DNA from: Pseudomonadota bacterium
GTDB taxonomy: Bacteria; Pseudomonadota; Gammaproteobacteria; Burkholderiales; Burkholderiaceae_C
DNA: 5,801 nt
Assembly (NCBI GenBank): GCA_023435325.1
Contig: JAEYRT010000137.1
Location: 1 to 5,801, forward strand
Direction: 5' to 3'
In this document: positions 1 to 5,712 of the stretch, piece by piece
Layout of the letters: every line of letters starts with the position of its first letter
Numbering within the stretch: position 1 is the first letter of the stretch
The notes under the pieces: generated by a model
Told to the model about the DNA's origin: nothing
Seen by the model: the letters and a program-made list of their open reading frames with translations, nothing else
Database searches by the model: none
Position numbers and translations under genes: made by a program

Positions 1-1022
1 AGCATGGTGTGCAGCGACTGGTAGCCATTGGCCTTGGCAATGGCGATGTGATCCTTGAACTTGCCGGGAACCGGCTTGTACATCTGGTGCAGGATGCCCA
101 GCGCCGTATAGCAGTCCGTGACCGTGGGCACGATAACGCGAAAGCCGTAGATGTCCGTCACCTGGGCAAAGCTCAGGTGGTTGCGGATCATCTTTTGGTA
201 GAGCGAATACAGTGTGCTTTCACGGCCTGCCAGACGCGCAGGCATGTTCAGGCGGTCAAATTCCGCCGTGATCTCGTTTTGCACGCGTTGCACCAGGTCG
301 TGGCGGCGTGCACGCGACTTGGTGATCGCCTTGTCCAGGGTGTCATAGCGCCAGGGGCGCTGATAGCGAAAAGACAGGTCCTGTAGTTCGCGATAGGTCT
401 GGTTCAGGCCCAGCCGGTGCGCAATGGGTGCGTAAATTTCCAGCGTTTCCGAAGCAATACGGTTCCACTTGCTGCGCGGCATGTCCCCCATGGTGCGCAT
501 GTTGTGGGTACGGTCGGCCAGCTTGATGAGGATGACACGCACATCCTTGGCCATGGCCAGCAGCATTTTGCGGAAAGACTCGGCCTGGCTTTCTTCACGG
601 GTGTTGAAGTGCAGCTTGTCCAGCTTGGTCAGGCCGTCGACCAGATCGGCCACCGTGGGACCAAAGCGCTCGACCAGATCCTGCTTGATGATGCCGCAGT
701 CTTCCATGGCATCGTGCAACAGGGCCGCCATGAGCGCTGGTGCGTCCAGCTTCCAGTGTGCGCAGATGGCAGTGACGGCAATGGGATGGGTGATGTAGGG
801 ATCGCCGCTGCTGCGCCACTGGTTGGTGTGGCACTTGTCTGCATACTGCCAGGCCTGGCGCACCAGGTCGATCTCTGCAGGTGGCAGGTAGGACAGATAG
901 TCCAGCATGCGCTCGAAGTGCGCAGCAGAAACGCGAGCCGCAGCTTCCAGACGCTCGTCGAGTGGAGCGTCCGGCGAGGTTCGGGGGGTGTCGTCTGTTT
1001 TGGATGTAAAGGCCGCGTTCAT
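1..1022 (-). CDS. spoT: Bifunctional (p)ppGpp synthetase/hydrolase, SpoT/Rel type (5' part, runs off left edge)
   Basis: Enzyme of the stringent response: it hydrolyses ppGpp and probably also makes it from GTP/GDP and ATP in the cytoplasm. About 340 N-terminal residues are visible. The HD hydrolase domain spans roughly residues 30-200: RSSGDPYITHP (R70, H79), the metal-binding HDAMED at 103-108, and ADRTHNM with D170 and N174. These key hydrolase residues are all present, so hydrolase activity is expected. The synthetase domain then starts, with GRESTLYSLYQKM, DIYGFRVIV from residue 290, KFKD at 321-324 and ANGYQSLHT at 331-339. KFKD resembles the RxKD signature of bifunctional enzymes rather than the EFDD of monofunctional RelA. 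The rest of the synthetase, TGS and ACT domains would lie beyond base 1. The ATG at 1022 is the first possible start because an in-frame TAG lies at 1026-1028. Its ribosome site is weak (AGGG one base from the ATG). The leader before the HD domain is about 30 residues longer than in E. coli SpoT. The gene follows rpoZ but is separated from it by an intrinsic terminator. Confidence 0.95.
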   Translation of the reverse strand, partial: MNAAFTSKTDDTPRTSPDAPLDERLEAAARVSAAHFERMLDYLSYLPPAEIDLVRQAWQYADKCHTNQWRSSGDPYITHPIAVTAICAHWKLDAPALMAALLHDAMEDCGIIKQDLVERFGPTVADLVDGLTKLDKLHFNTREESQAESFRKMLLAMAKDVRVILIKLADRTHNMRTMGDMPRSKWNRIASETLEIYAPIAHRLGLNQTYRELQDLSFRYQRPWRYDTLDKAITKSRARRHDLVQRVQNEITAEFDRLNMPARLAGRESTLYSLYQKMIRNHLSFAQVTDIYGFRVIVPTVTDCYTALGILHQMYKPVPGKFKDHIAIAKANGYQSLHTM

Positions 1023-1060
1023 ACCCTAAATGTATCGCGGGAAAGCGGGGATGGACATAG

Positions 1061-1089
1061 ATAAAAAAAAGCACCGCGATACGGTGCTT
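1061..1089 (-). terminator. Intrinsic terminator after rpoZ, before spoT
   Basis: On the minus strand there is a perfect 8-bp stem (arms 1082-1089 and 1069-1076) with a 5-base loop (1077-1081). It runs directly into a tract of eight T residues (opposite A at 1063-1070, two of them paired at the stem base). This is a textbook rho-independent terminator. It lies 45 bases past the rpoZ stop codon and ends about 40 bases before the spoT start, so it should end much of the gmk-rpoZ transcription or act as a leaky regulator of spoT. On the plus strand the stem is not followed by a T run. Confidence 0.88.
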
Positions 1090-1134
1090 CTATTGTCTGT
1101 CGATCCAGACGCTTTAATGAGGAAAGTCAGGGGA

Positions 1135-1338
1135 TTAACCTGGGACTTTCTTCAGCATTTCCAGGCCCACTTTGCCTTCTGCAATTTCGCGCAGGGCAGT
1201 CACGGCAGGCTTGTTCTGGCATTCCACCTTGGGGGTGTGGCCTTGGCTCAGCATGCGTGCGCGGTAAGTGGCGGCCAGCACAAGCTGGAAGCGGTTAGGG
1301 ATTTGCTCCAGGCAATCTTCAACAGTGATGCGTGCCAT
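1135..1338 (-). CDS. rpoZ: DNA-directed RNA polymerase subunit omega
   Basis: Small 67-residue RNA polymerase subunit that helps fold and hold beta-prime. The sequence begins MARITVEDCLEQIPNRFQLV and continues through the typical LVLAATYRAR helix, and the length matches betaproteobacterial omega (E. coli's is 91, with a longer C-terminal tail). The N-terminal Met-Ala-Arg is kept. In E. coli these first residues of omega form part of ppGpp binding site 1 at the beta-prime/omega interface, which fits the neighbouring spoT gene. The start is well supported: a GGAG-type ribosome site lies at 1345-1349, six bases before the ATG. It starts 18 bases after the gmk stop codon, so the two genes are almost certainly cotranscribed. 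A strong terminator follows. Confidence 0.95.
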   Translation of the reverse strand: MARITVEDCLEQIPNRFQLVLAATYRARMLSQGHTPKVECQNKPAVTALREIAEGKVGLEMLKKVPG

Positions 1339-1356
1339 CAGGGTACTCCGGGGAAT

Positions 1357-1977
1357 TCAGGAAAGGTTGAGCGATTCGAACACGTCGGCGCGCAGGCGGC
1401 GCTGCGACAGGTACTTCAGACGCTGGGCGTGAATGATTGCCTTCAGGTCAAAGAGGGCGCTCTCAAATAACTCGTTGATTATAACGAAGTCGAATTTTTC
1501 CACCTGGGCCATTTCGACTTCTGCGTTTTTCATGCGGACTTCGATGACCTCGGGCGCATCTTCGCCACGGTTTTCCAGGCGCGAGCGCAGCTCTTCCCAG
1601 CTGGGTGGAAGAATGAAGATCAACACGGCTTGTGGAAAGGTCTCGCGCACTTGCAAGGCGCCCTGGTAGTCAATTTCCAGCAGCACGTCTTCGCCGCTGA
1701 TCAGGCGATCCTGGATGCCCTTTTTGGACGTTCCGTAGCGCTTGCCATGCACATTGGCCCATTCCACAAAGGCGTTGTTGGCCACCATGGCGTCAAACTC
1801 CTGCTCGGACGCGAAAAAGTATTCACGACCATGTTTCTCCTGGCCACGGGGGGCACGTGTGGTGTGAGAAACCGAAGGATAGACGCGCGCGTCGAACGAG
1901 CGCAGTGCCTTGACGAGGCTGGATTTACCGGCTCCGCTGGGAGCTGCGACAACAAAAAGATTTCCGGGATGTTCCAT
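1357..1977 (-). CDS. gmk: Guanylate kinase
   Basis: Phosphorylates GMP (and dGMP) to GDP using ATP, an essential cytoplasmic step in guanine nucleotide supply. The protein has 206 residues, the usual length. The P-loop APSGAGKSS lies at 12-20 with K18. GMP-binding residues follow the family pattern: S37, R41, R44 (SHTTRAPR), Y53 in GREYFF, E72 and Y81 (FVEWANVHGKRYGT). LEIDYQGA at 100-107 includes the conserved Asp103. The arginine-rich lid SRLENRGEDAPEVIEVRM follows at about 132-149. No key residue is missing. It lies 70 bases downstream of yicC, with a hairpin terminator candidate between them, and 18 bases upstream of rpoZ. The ribosome site is weak (only a GAG about 9-10 bases before the ATG), but the protein start aligns with the family. 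Confidence 0.96.
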   Translation of the reverse strand: MEHPGNLFVVAAPSGAGKSSLVKALRSFDARVYPSVSHTTRAPRGQEKHGREYFFASEQEFDAMVANNAFVEWANVHGKRYGTSKKGIQDRLISGEDVLLEIDYQGALQVRETFPQAVLIFILPPSWEELRSRLENRGEDAPEVIEVRMKNAEVEMAQVEKFDFVIINELFESALFDLKAIIHAQRLKYLSQRRLRADVFESLNLS

Positions 1978-2009
1978 AAGAAAGACTCAGGTGCTGGCTG
2001 CAACCTTGC

Positions 2010-2031
2010 AAAAAGGGCGCTTGCGCGCCCT
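2010..2031 (-). terminator. Probable intrinsic terminator between yicC and gmk
   Basis: On the minus strand there is a perfect 7-bp GC-rich stem (arms 2025-2031 and 2014-2020) closed by a GCAA loop, a stable GNRA-type tetraloop. It is followed by a run of T (opposite A at 2010-2014) before the run breaks with GC. The hairpin lies 17 bases after the yicC stop and about 33 bases before the gmk start. The short T tract suggests partial termination, so gmk may get both readthrough and its own promoter. I could not identify that promoter. Confidence 0.65.
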
Positions 2032-2047
2032 GTGGTTTGAACGGTGG

Positions 2048-2956
2048 TTATTCGATATTTTGGACCTGCTCGCGCATTTGCTCGATCAGCACCTTCATGT
2101 CCACGCTGATGCGTGTCAGTTCAAGCGCTGCCGATTTCGAGCCCAGCGTATTGGCTTCGCGGTGCATTTCCTGGATCAGGAAATCCAGGCGCTTGCCGAT
2201 TTCGCCACCCTTCCTGAGCAGGCGCTCCACTTCGTCGAGGTGTGAGTTCAGGCGGGTGATCTCTTCGGCCACATCAATGCGAATGGCAAAGGCCGTCGCT
2301 TCCGAAAGCGCACGTTCGCGAGCGGCTTCGGGGGCAACCTGACCTTCGGTCAGGCCCATGGCTTCCTGCCAGCGCTCCAGAAAACGCTGGCGCTGCTGTT
2401 CCACCAGCTGCGGCACCAGGGGCGAAGCCTGTGCTGCCAGCGCACGCAGCTGCTGGACGCGGTCGGTCAACATGTCCGCCAGGCGTTTGCCTTCACGGGC
2501 ACGTGCATCGATCAGGGCGGTGACGGCGGTTTCGGCAAGCGTGGGCAGCACTTCCTGCCAATCCACCTGCACCGCATTGCCGCTGCCTGCCAGGCGCAGC
2601 GCATCGGCCACGGACAAGCTTTTGGCATCAGGCAACCAGGCCTGCACCATGTCCTGCACGGCCTGCATGCGTTGCAGCAAAGCCGGTGTGGGCTGGGGCA
2701 AAGAGGCGGAGGCGTCGGCATCAATGGCCGCTCGCACTTCCACTTTGCCGCGCTTGAGACGGCTGGTCAGCAGCGAGCGCAGCGCGGGCTCCTGGCTGCG
2801 CAGGTCATCGGGCAGGCGAAAGGTCAGGTCCAAGAAGCGGCTGTTGACTGCGCGGATTTCAAGCCCCAGGCGCACGTTGGGTGCAGAGGCGTTGTCCTCA
2901 GTAGACGCCGGTGCGTGCTGCGCGCTGGCGTATCCGGTCATGCTGTAAACGGGCAT
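2048..2956 (-). CDS. yicC: YicC family endoribonuclease
   Basis: Member of the YicC family (YicC-like N-terminal domain followed by DUF1732), described in E. coli as an endoribonuclease that takes part in RNA turnover. The product has 302 residues, slightly longer than E. coli YicC. The N terminus carries the family signature SMTGYAS at 5-11, then AVNSRFLDLTFRLP at about 36-49 and RGKVEV at 69-74. The C terminus has the hallmark FLIQEMHREANTLGSKS at 259-275 and ends MREQVQNIE at 294-302. The middle is rich in Ala, Arg, Gln and Glu and probably forms long helices. A stretch of about 16 residues after MTGYAS (AQHAPASTEDNASAPN) looks like a lineage-specific insertion compared with E. coli. The ATG at 2956 puts the signature near the N terminus, as in relatives; its ribosome site is weak. 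It is the first gene of the minus-strand block and faces away from rdgB. Confidence 0.93.
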   Translation of the reverse strand: MPVYSMTGYASAQHAPASTEDNASAPNVRLGLEIRAVNSRFLDLTFRLPDDLRSQEPALRSLLTSRLKRGKVEVRAAIDADASASLPQPTPALLQRMQAVQDMVQAWLPDAKSLSVADALRLAGSGNAVQVDWQEVLPTLAETAVTALIDARAREGKRLADMLTDRVQQLRALAAQASPLVPQLVEQQRQRFLERWQEAMGLTEGQVAPEAARERALSEATAFAIRIDVAEEITRLNSHLDEVERLLRKGGEIGKRLDFLIQEMHREANTLGSKSAALELTRISVDMKVLIEQMREQVQNIE

Positions 2957-3256
2957 TGGACGTTTCTTTGGTTGCTTGCAATTGCGTGATTATCCAGTTT
3001 CCGCTGCGACCTTGAGGTTTACCAGAACAAAATCTCTTTCCGGGCTTGATGTCTGTGTGTCGTTGGATGCGTCAAAAAAATTTCACAGTGGGTGACGTGC
3101 AGCACATCGCCACGCATGGACTTGCACTTTGGCGCACACTTGCCCCCTGTTTGCGCCACGCCTGTGCGGTCGTGGTGCTCCGACATTCAGACAAATTCCA
3201 GACCAATAGCCATGTGCGCAGCTTGAACCATGCCTGCGCCTGATCTGACCTGACCC
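2957..3256. other. Divergent intergenic region between yicC and rdgB, no convincing gene
   Basis: This 300-base stretch should hold the promoters for yicC (leftward) and rdgB-hemW (rightward). The short open frames inside it show no family resemblance, and the minus-strand ones are mostly shadows running in from rdgB. For yicC, a GATAAT -10-like box on the minus strand at 2989-2994 lies about 33 bases before the start, but I find no matching -35 box. For rdgB I find no convincing sigma-70 pair. A seven-base A tract sits at 3065-3071. A 7-bp inverted repeat (3130-3136 with 3152-3158, 15-base spacer) could be an operator or chance. I found no rph (RNase PH) gene or recognisable remnant, although rph often stands next to rdgB in relatives. 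Confidence 0.6.
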
Positions 3257-3859
3257 ATGAAAATTGTTCTTGCTTCCAACAACCGCGGCAAGCTGGCCGA
3301 ATTGCAATCCATGTTTGCCCCTTTGGGGGTGGAGCTGATCTCCCAGGGCGACTTGTTTGATGGCGAAGCGCCTGAACCCTATGGCACTTTCGTGGAAAAC
3401 GCCCTGAGCAAGGCGCGCTTTGCAGCCGAGAAGACTGGTCTGCCTGCAATTGCCGACGATGCCGGTTTGTGCGTGGACGCCTTTGGTGGCCAGCCCGGCG
3501 TGGATACGGCTTATTACTGCACCCACTTTGGCTACGAGAAAAGCGATGCCAACAATGTGACCTGCCTGCTGGAAAACCTGGCACCCCATGCCAATCGCAA
3601 GGCTGCCATGGTCAGCACCTTGGTGGGCGTACGTTCCCTCAAAGACCCAGAGCCTTTGATCGCAGTGGGCCGTGTGAATGTAGAAATTGCTACTGAGCGC
3701 CGTGGCAGCAATGGTTTTGGTTTTGACCCGGTGCTCATCATTCCCGAAATCGGCAAGACCTTTGCCGAGATGGCGCCTGAGTTCAAGAACGACCACAGCC
3801 ACCGTGGCCGCAGCACGCGTGCCATGATGGAACTGCTGCGCACGTCGTGGCTGGCGTGA
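3257..3859 (+). CDS. rdgB: RdgB/HAM1 family non-canonical purine NTP pyrophosphatase
   Basis: Hydrolyses ITP, dITP and XTP to the monophosphates and pyrophosphate, keeping deaminated purines out of DNA and RNA. The 200-residue product fits the family length. The N-terminal nucleotide-binding motif LASNNRGKLAEL is at 5-16, TFVENALSKARFAA at 44-57, and the catalytic/metal motif IADDAGLCVDAFGGQPGV at 65-82 with D67 and D68. GFGFDP lies at 153-158 and the SHRGR base-recognition motif at 181-185. The region before GFGFDP reads GRVNVEI, where relatives usually have a Trp and a Gly (GxWxGxI), a modest divergence. The ATG at 3257 is the first possible start, since an in-frame TGA lies at 3251-3253. 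There is no clear Shine-Dalgarno sequence before it. hemW follows after 10 bases on the same strand, so the two form an operon. Confidence 0.95.
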   Translation: MKIVLASNNRGKLAELQSMFAPLGVELISQGDLFDGEAPEPYGTFVENALSKARFAAEKTGLPAIADDAGLCVDAFGGQPGVDTAYYCTHFGYEKSDANNVTCLLENLAPHANRKAAMVSTLVGVRSLKDPEPLIAVGRVNVEIATERRGSNGFGFDPVLIIPEIGKTFAEMAPEFKNDHSHRGRSTRAMMELLRTSWLA

Positions 3860-3873
3860 TGGCGGTCCCATGA
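3859..3873 (+). other. Four-codon ORF bridging rdgB stop and hemW start
   Basis: The rdgB stop TGA (3857-3859) shares its last base with an ATG at 3859-3861. That ATG opens a frame of only four codons, MAVP. Its own TGA stop (3871-3873) overlaps the hemW ATG (3870-3872) as ATGA. The layout would let a ribosome terminate, reinitiate, terminate and reinitiate again, coupling hemW translation to rdgB. The overlaps are read directly from the sequence; any coupling role is inferred, and the peptide itself is probably meaningless. Confidence 0.35.
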
Positions 3874-5120
3874 GCATTCCCATTCATCTTGCGGGCGCCG
3901 AGCCCCAGTTGGGCCAGGCGCCCAAAGATGTGCAGCATTACATGCGCATGGGCACGCTGGCTTTGCCTGCGCTGCCGCCGCTGTCGCTGTACATCCACCT
4001 GCCGTGGTGTTTGAAAAAGTGCCCCTATTGCGACTTCAACTCGCATGAGCAGCGCGACAGTAGCGAAGGGGGCGTGCCCGAGCAGCGTTATATCAACGCA
4101 CTGATGGCCGATCTGGAGGCCAGCCTGCCGCTGATCTGGGGGCGCACGGTGCACAGCGTGTTCATCGGCGGGGGAACACCCAGCCTGTTCAGCCCCGAGA
4201 GCATCGACCAGCTGATTGCCGGCCTGCGCGCGCGCCTGCGCATGGAGCCGGATTGCGAAATCACCATGGAGGCCAACCCCGGCACGTTTGAGAAAGAACG
4301 CTTCAAAGCCTACCGGCACGCGGGCGTCACACGCCTGTCGATTGGCGTGCAAAGCTTTGATGACCGATTCTTGCAAGCGCTGGGCCGCGTGCACGATGGT
4401 GCGCAGGCACGGGCTGCGGTGCAGGAGGCGGCGGAATCGTTCGAGACGTTCAACCTCGACATCATGTATGCCCTGCCAGGGCAGACGGAAGCCGATCTGG
4501 TCCAGGATTTGGAGACAGCGCTGAGCTTTGGGCCGCCGCACATCTCCATCTACCACTTGACGATCGAGCCCAACACCTATTTCGCCAAGTTTCCGCCCGT
4601 GGTGCCTGAAGAAGACACGGCTTATGACATGCTGGACCGCATCACGGCCATGACGGGCGCGGCAGGCATGCAGCGCTACGAAATCTCTGCCTATGCGCGC
4701 GAGGGGCACCAGTGTTTTCACAACACCAACTACTGGCAGTTTGGCGATTACCTCGGTATTGGCGCAGGGGCGCACGGCAAGCTCAGCTTTGCGCACCGCA
4801 TCGTGCGGCAGGTGAAATTGCGCGATCCGCAGCGCTATATGGACGCAGCCTTGGCAGGCCGTGCGCTGGCCAGCGAAGCAGAGGTGCGTCGCAAGGATTT
4901 GCCGTTTGAATACATGCTCAACGCGTTGCGGCTGCGTGGTGGCTTTGCCGTGCAGGATTATCTGGATCGCACGGGGCTGCCGATCAGCACGATTGCGCCA
5001 GCACTGGAGGAGGCGCAGCGCAAAGGCTTGATCGAACGGACCGCAGGCCATGTGCAGCCGACCGAACGCGGCTTCGATTTTCTGAGTGACCTGCAGGAAT
5101 TGTTTCTGGCAGAGGACTGA
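3870..5120 (+). CDS. hemW: Radical SAM heme chaperone HemW (HemN-like)
   Basis: HemW proteins bind heme and a 4Fe-4S cluster and are proposed to deliver heme to respiratory enzymes; many are still mislabelled as coproporphyrinogen III dehydrogenase. The product has 416 residues. The radical SAM motif is at 46-56 (WCLKKCPYCDF), with cluster cysteines C47, C51 and C54. The residue two after the last Cys is Phe (CxF), the HemW form, not the CxC of true HemN. GGGTPS at 100-105 is the SAM-binding glycine motif. EANPGT (134-139), GVQSFDD (159-165), HNTNYW (284-289) and GIGAGAHG (296-303) are all family signatures, and a HemN C-terminal domain fills about 325-412. About 38 residues precede the radical SAM core, against some eight in E. 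coli; similar leaders occur in Comamonadaceae, though M25 or M27 are possible alternative starts. The Shine-Dalgarno match is poor, so translation may be coupled to rdgB. A strong terminator follows 22 bases after the stop. Confidence 0.94.
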   Translation: MSIPIHLAGAEPQLGQAPKDVQHYMRMGTLALPALPPLSLYIHLPWCLKKCPYCDFNSHEQRDSSEGGVPEQRYINALMADLEASLPLIWGRTVHSVFIGGGTPSLFSPESIDQLIAGLRARLRMEPDCEITMEANPGTFEKERFKAYRHAGVTRLSIGVQSFDDRFLQALGRVHDGAQARAAVQEAAESFETFNLDIMYALPGQTEADLVQDLETALSFGPPHISIYHLTIEPNTYFAKFPPVVPEEDTAYDMLDRITAMTGAAGMQRYEISAYAREGHQCFHNTNYWQFGDYLGIGAGAHGKLSFAHRIVRQVKLRDPQRYMDAALAGRALASEAEVRRKDLPFEYMLNALRLRGGFAVQDYLDRTGLPISTIAPALEEAQRKGLIERTAGHVQPTERGFDFLSDLQELFLAED

Positions 5121-5142
5121 AGCGCGTCTAGCACCAGCAAAA

Positions 5143-5177
5143 AAGAAAGCACCTGAGGCAGGTGCTTTCTTGTTTTC
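5143..5177. terminator. Bidirectional intrinsic terminator between hemW and the I78 lipoprotein gene
   Basis: A perfect 12-bp inverted repeat (5143-5154 with 5160-5171) encloses a 5-base loop. On the plus strand it is followed by a T-rich stretch ending TTTT at 5173-5176. On the minus strand the stem leads into six consecutive T (opposite A at 5141-5144 and the stem-base bases around the single G at 5145 being CTTTTTT-like in part). It therefore suits both convergent genes: it lies 22 bases after the hemW stop and about 67 bases after the stop of the minus-strand lipoprotein gene. Confidence 0.88.
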
Positions 5178-5237
5178 CGATGGTTTTCTATTTGAAAACG
5201 GCTTGGAGTGTACGCTGGCAGCTATGAAAATGAATGC

Positions 5238-5576
5238 TTAGCCGCAGAAGGCCTTGATGATGCGGCCAGTGCCATCGACTTCCAGATTCAGGCGCTCGGC
5301 ATTGAATTCCCGGGTGGTGATCTGGCCGGGGCGTAGCACCCGTGCCATGTAGGCGCCCGAGCGTTTGCGTGCTTCGCGGATGGTGTTTTCGGTATTGGTT
5401 TTGCCCACGGCCCACTGGGCTGCGGCTTGGTTGCATTTCTGGATAGGACGTGGCGCAGGGCTGGGAGTGGTTTTGTGGCTGCTGCTGGCAGACGGCGCAG
5501 GCTCGGGCAGAACGCTACAGGCAGTGGCCAGTGTGGCGGCAACCACGACCGCAGTCAGATGCAATAAACGGCGCAT
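5238..5576 (-). CDS. Putative lipoprotein with peptidase inhibitor I78 domain
   Basis: Predicted 112-residue secreted lipoprotein. Residues 1-19 form a signal peptide: two arginines, a hydrophobic core, then LATAC, whose C20 would be lipidated. The Ser at +2 favours transport to the outer membrane. A flexible Ser/Pro/Ala linker fills about 21-46. Residues 48-112 match the peptidase inhibitor I78 family pattern (PF11720): C48 at the start, a GKT at 58-60, SGA at 73-75, RVLRPG at 79-84, ERLNLEVD at 94-101, and a final CG with C111, which could pair with C48. Family members are small inhibitors of serine proteases; the target here is unknown. An ATG 11 codons upstream is possible, but the start at 5576 is preferred because a perfect AAGGAG site precedes it by seven bases and it gives a proper signal peptide. 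The gene is convergent with hemW. Recognition is by pattern from memory, so the family is likely rather than proven. Confidence 0.83.
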   Translation of the reverse strand: MRRLLHLTAVVVAATLATACSVLPEPAPSASSSHKTTPSPAPRPIQKCNQAAAQWAVGKTNTENTIREARKRSGAYMARVLRPGQITTREFNAERLNLEVDGTGRIIKAFCG

Positions 5577-5583
5577 AAGCAAA

Positions 5584-5589
5584 CTCCTT
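5584..5589 (-). promoter_or_regulatory. Ribosome binding site of the I78 lipoprotein gene
   Basis: The minus strand reads AAGGAG here, seven bases before the ATG at 5576. It fixes that ATG as the start in preference to the in-frame ATG at 5609, which would put 11 extra residues in front of the signal peptide. It is the strongest Shine-Dalgarno match in the window. Confidence 0.8.
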
Positions 5590-5712
5590 GTGTAACAGCC
5601 TCTCACCATAGCAGCACGCGCGCGTGCCGCCTTGACAGAGATGTGACGCTTTGTGTGTCAGCGCCGCTTCGTCCACCGCAGCGACATGGCCCGAGGTGGT
5701 GTCCAGCAGGCT

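Noticed and set aside
417..1064. 215-codon plus-strand frame opposite spoT
   Set aside because: The minus-strand frame holds intact HD-domain motifs of SpoT; this one is its antisense shadow.
595..1074. 159-codon minus-strand frame overlapping the spoT start
   Set aside because: Different frame from spoT on the same strand; arginine- and histidine-rich shadow, starting within the terminator stem region.
3046..3243. 65-codon plus-strand frame in the yicC-rdgB gap
   Set aside because: No recognisable ribosome site, no family likeness and composition not typical of a real protein; it is the only independent frame in the gap but cannot be supported.
3083..3883. 266-codon minus-strand frame opposite rdgB, extending into the yicC-rdgB gap
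   Set aside because: It is a shadow of rdgB. No motif, no ribosome site of note, and the part in the gap shows no protein family features.
3783..5051. Long open frame of 422 codons on the minus strand opposite hemW
   Set aside because: It is antisense to a clearly recognised HemW gene, has no family resemblance and a His/Arg/Gln-rich composition typical of a shadow frame in high-GC DNA.
5172..5199. AT-rich repeated GTTTTC units and a small hairpin with GAAAAC
   Set aside because: Weak six-base arms next to a much stronger terminator; probably chance in AT-rich intergenic DNA.
5632..5660. Perfect TTGACA on the plus strand at 5632-5637
   Set aside because: No -10-like sequence at 16-18 bases spacing, and no plus-strand gene follows, so a promoter is not supported.
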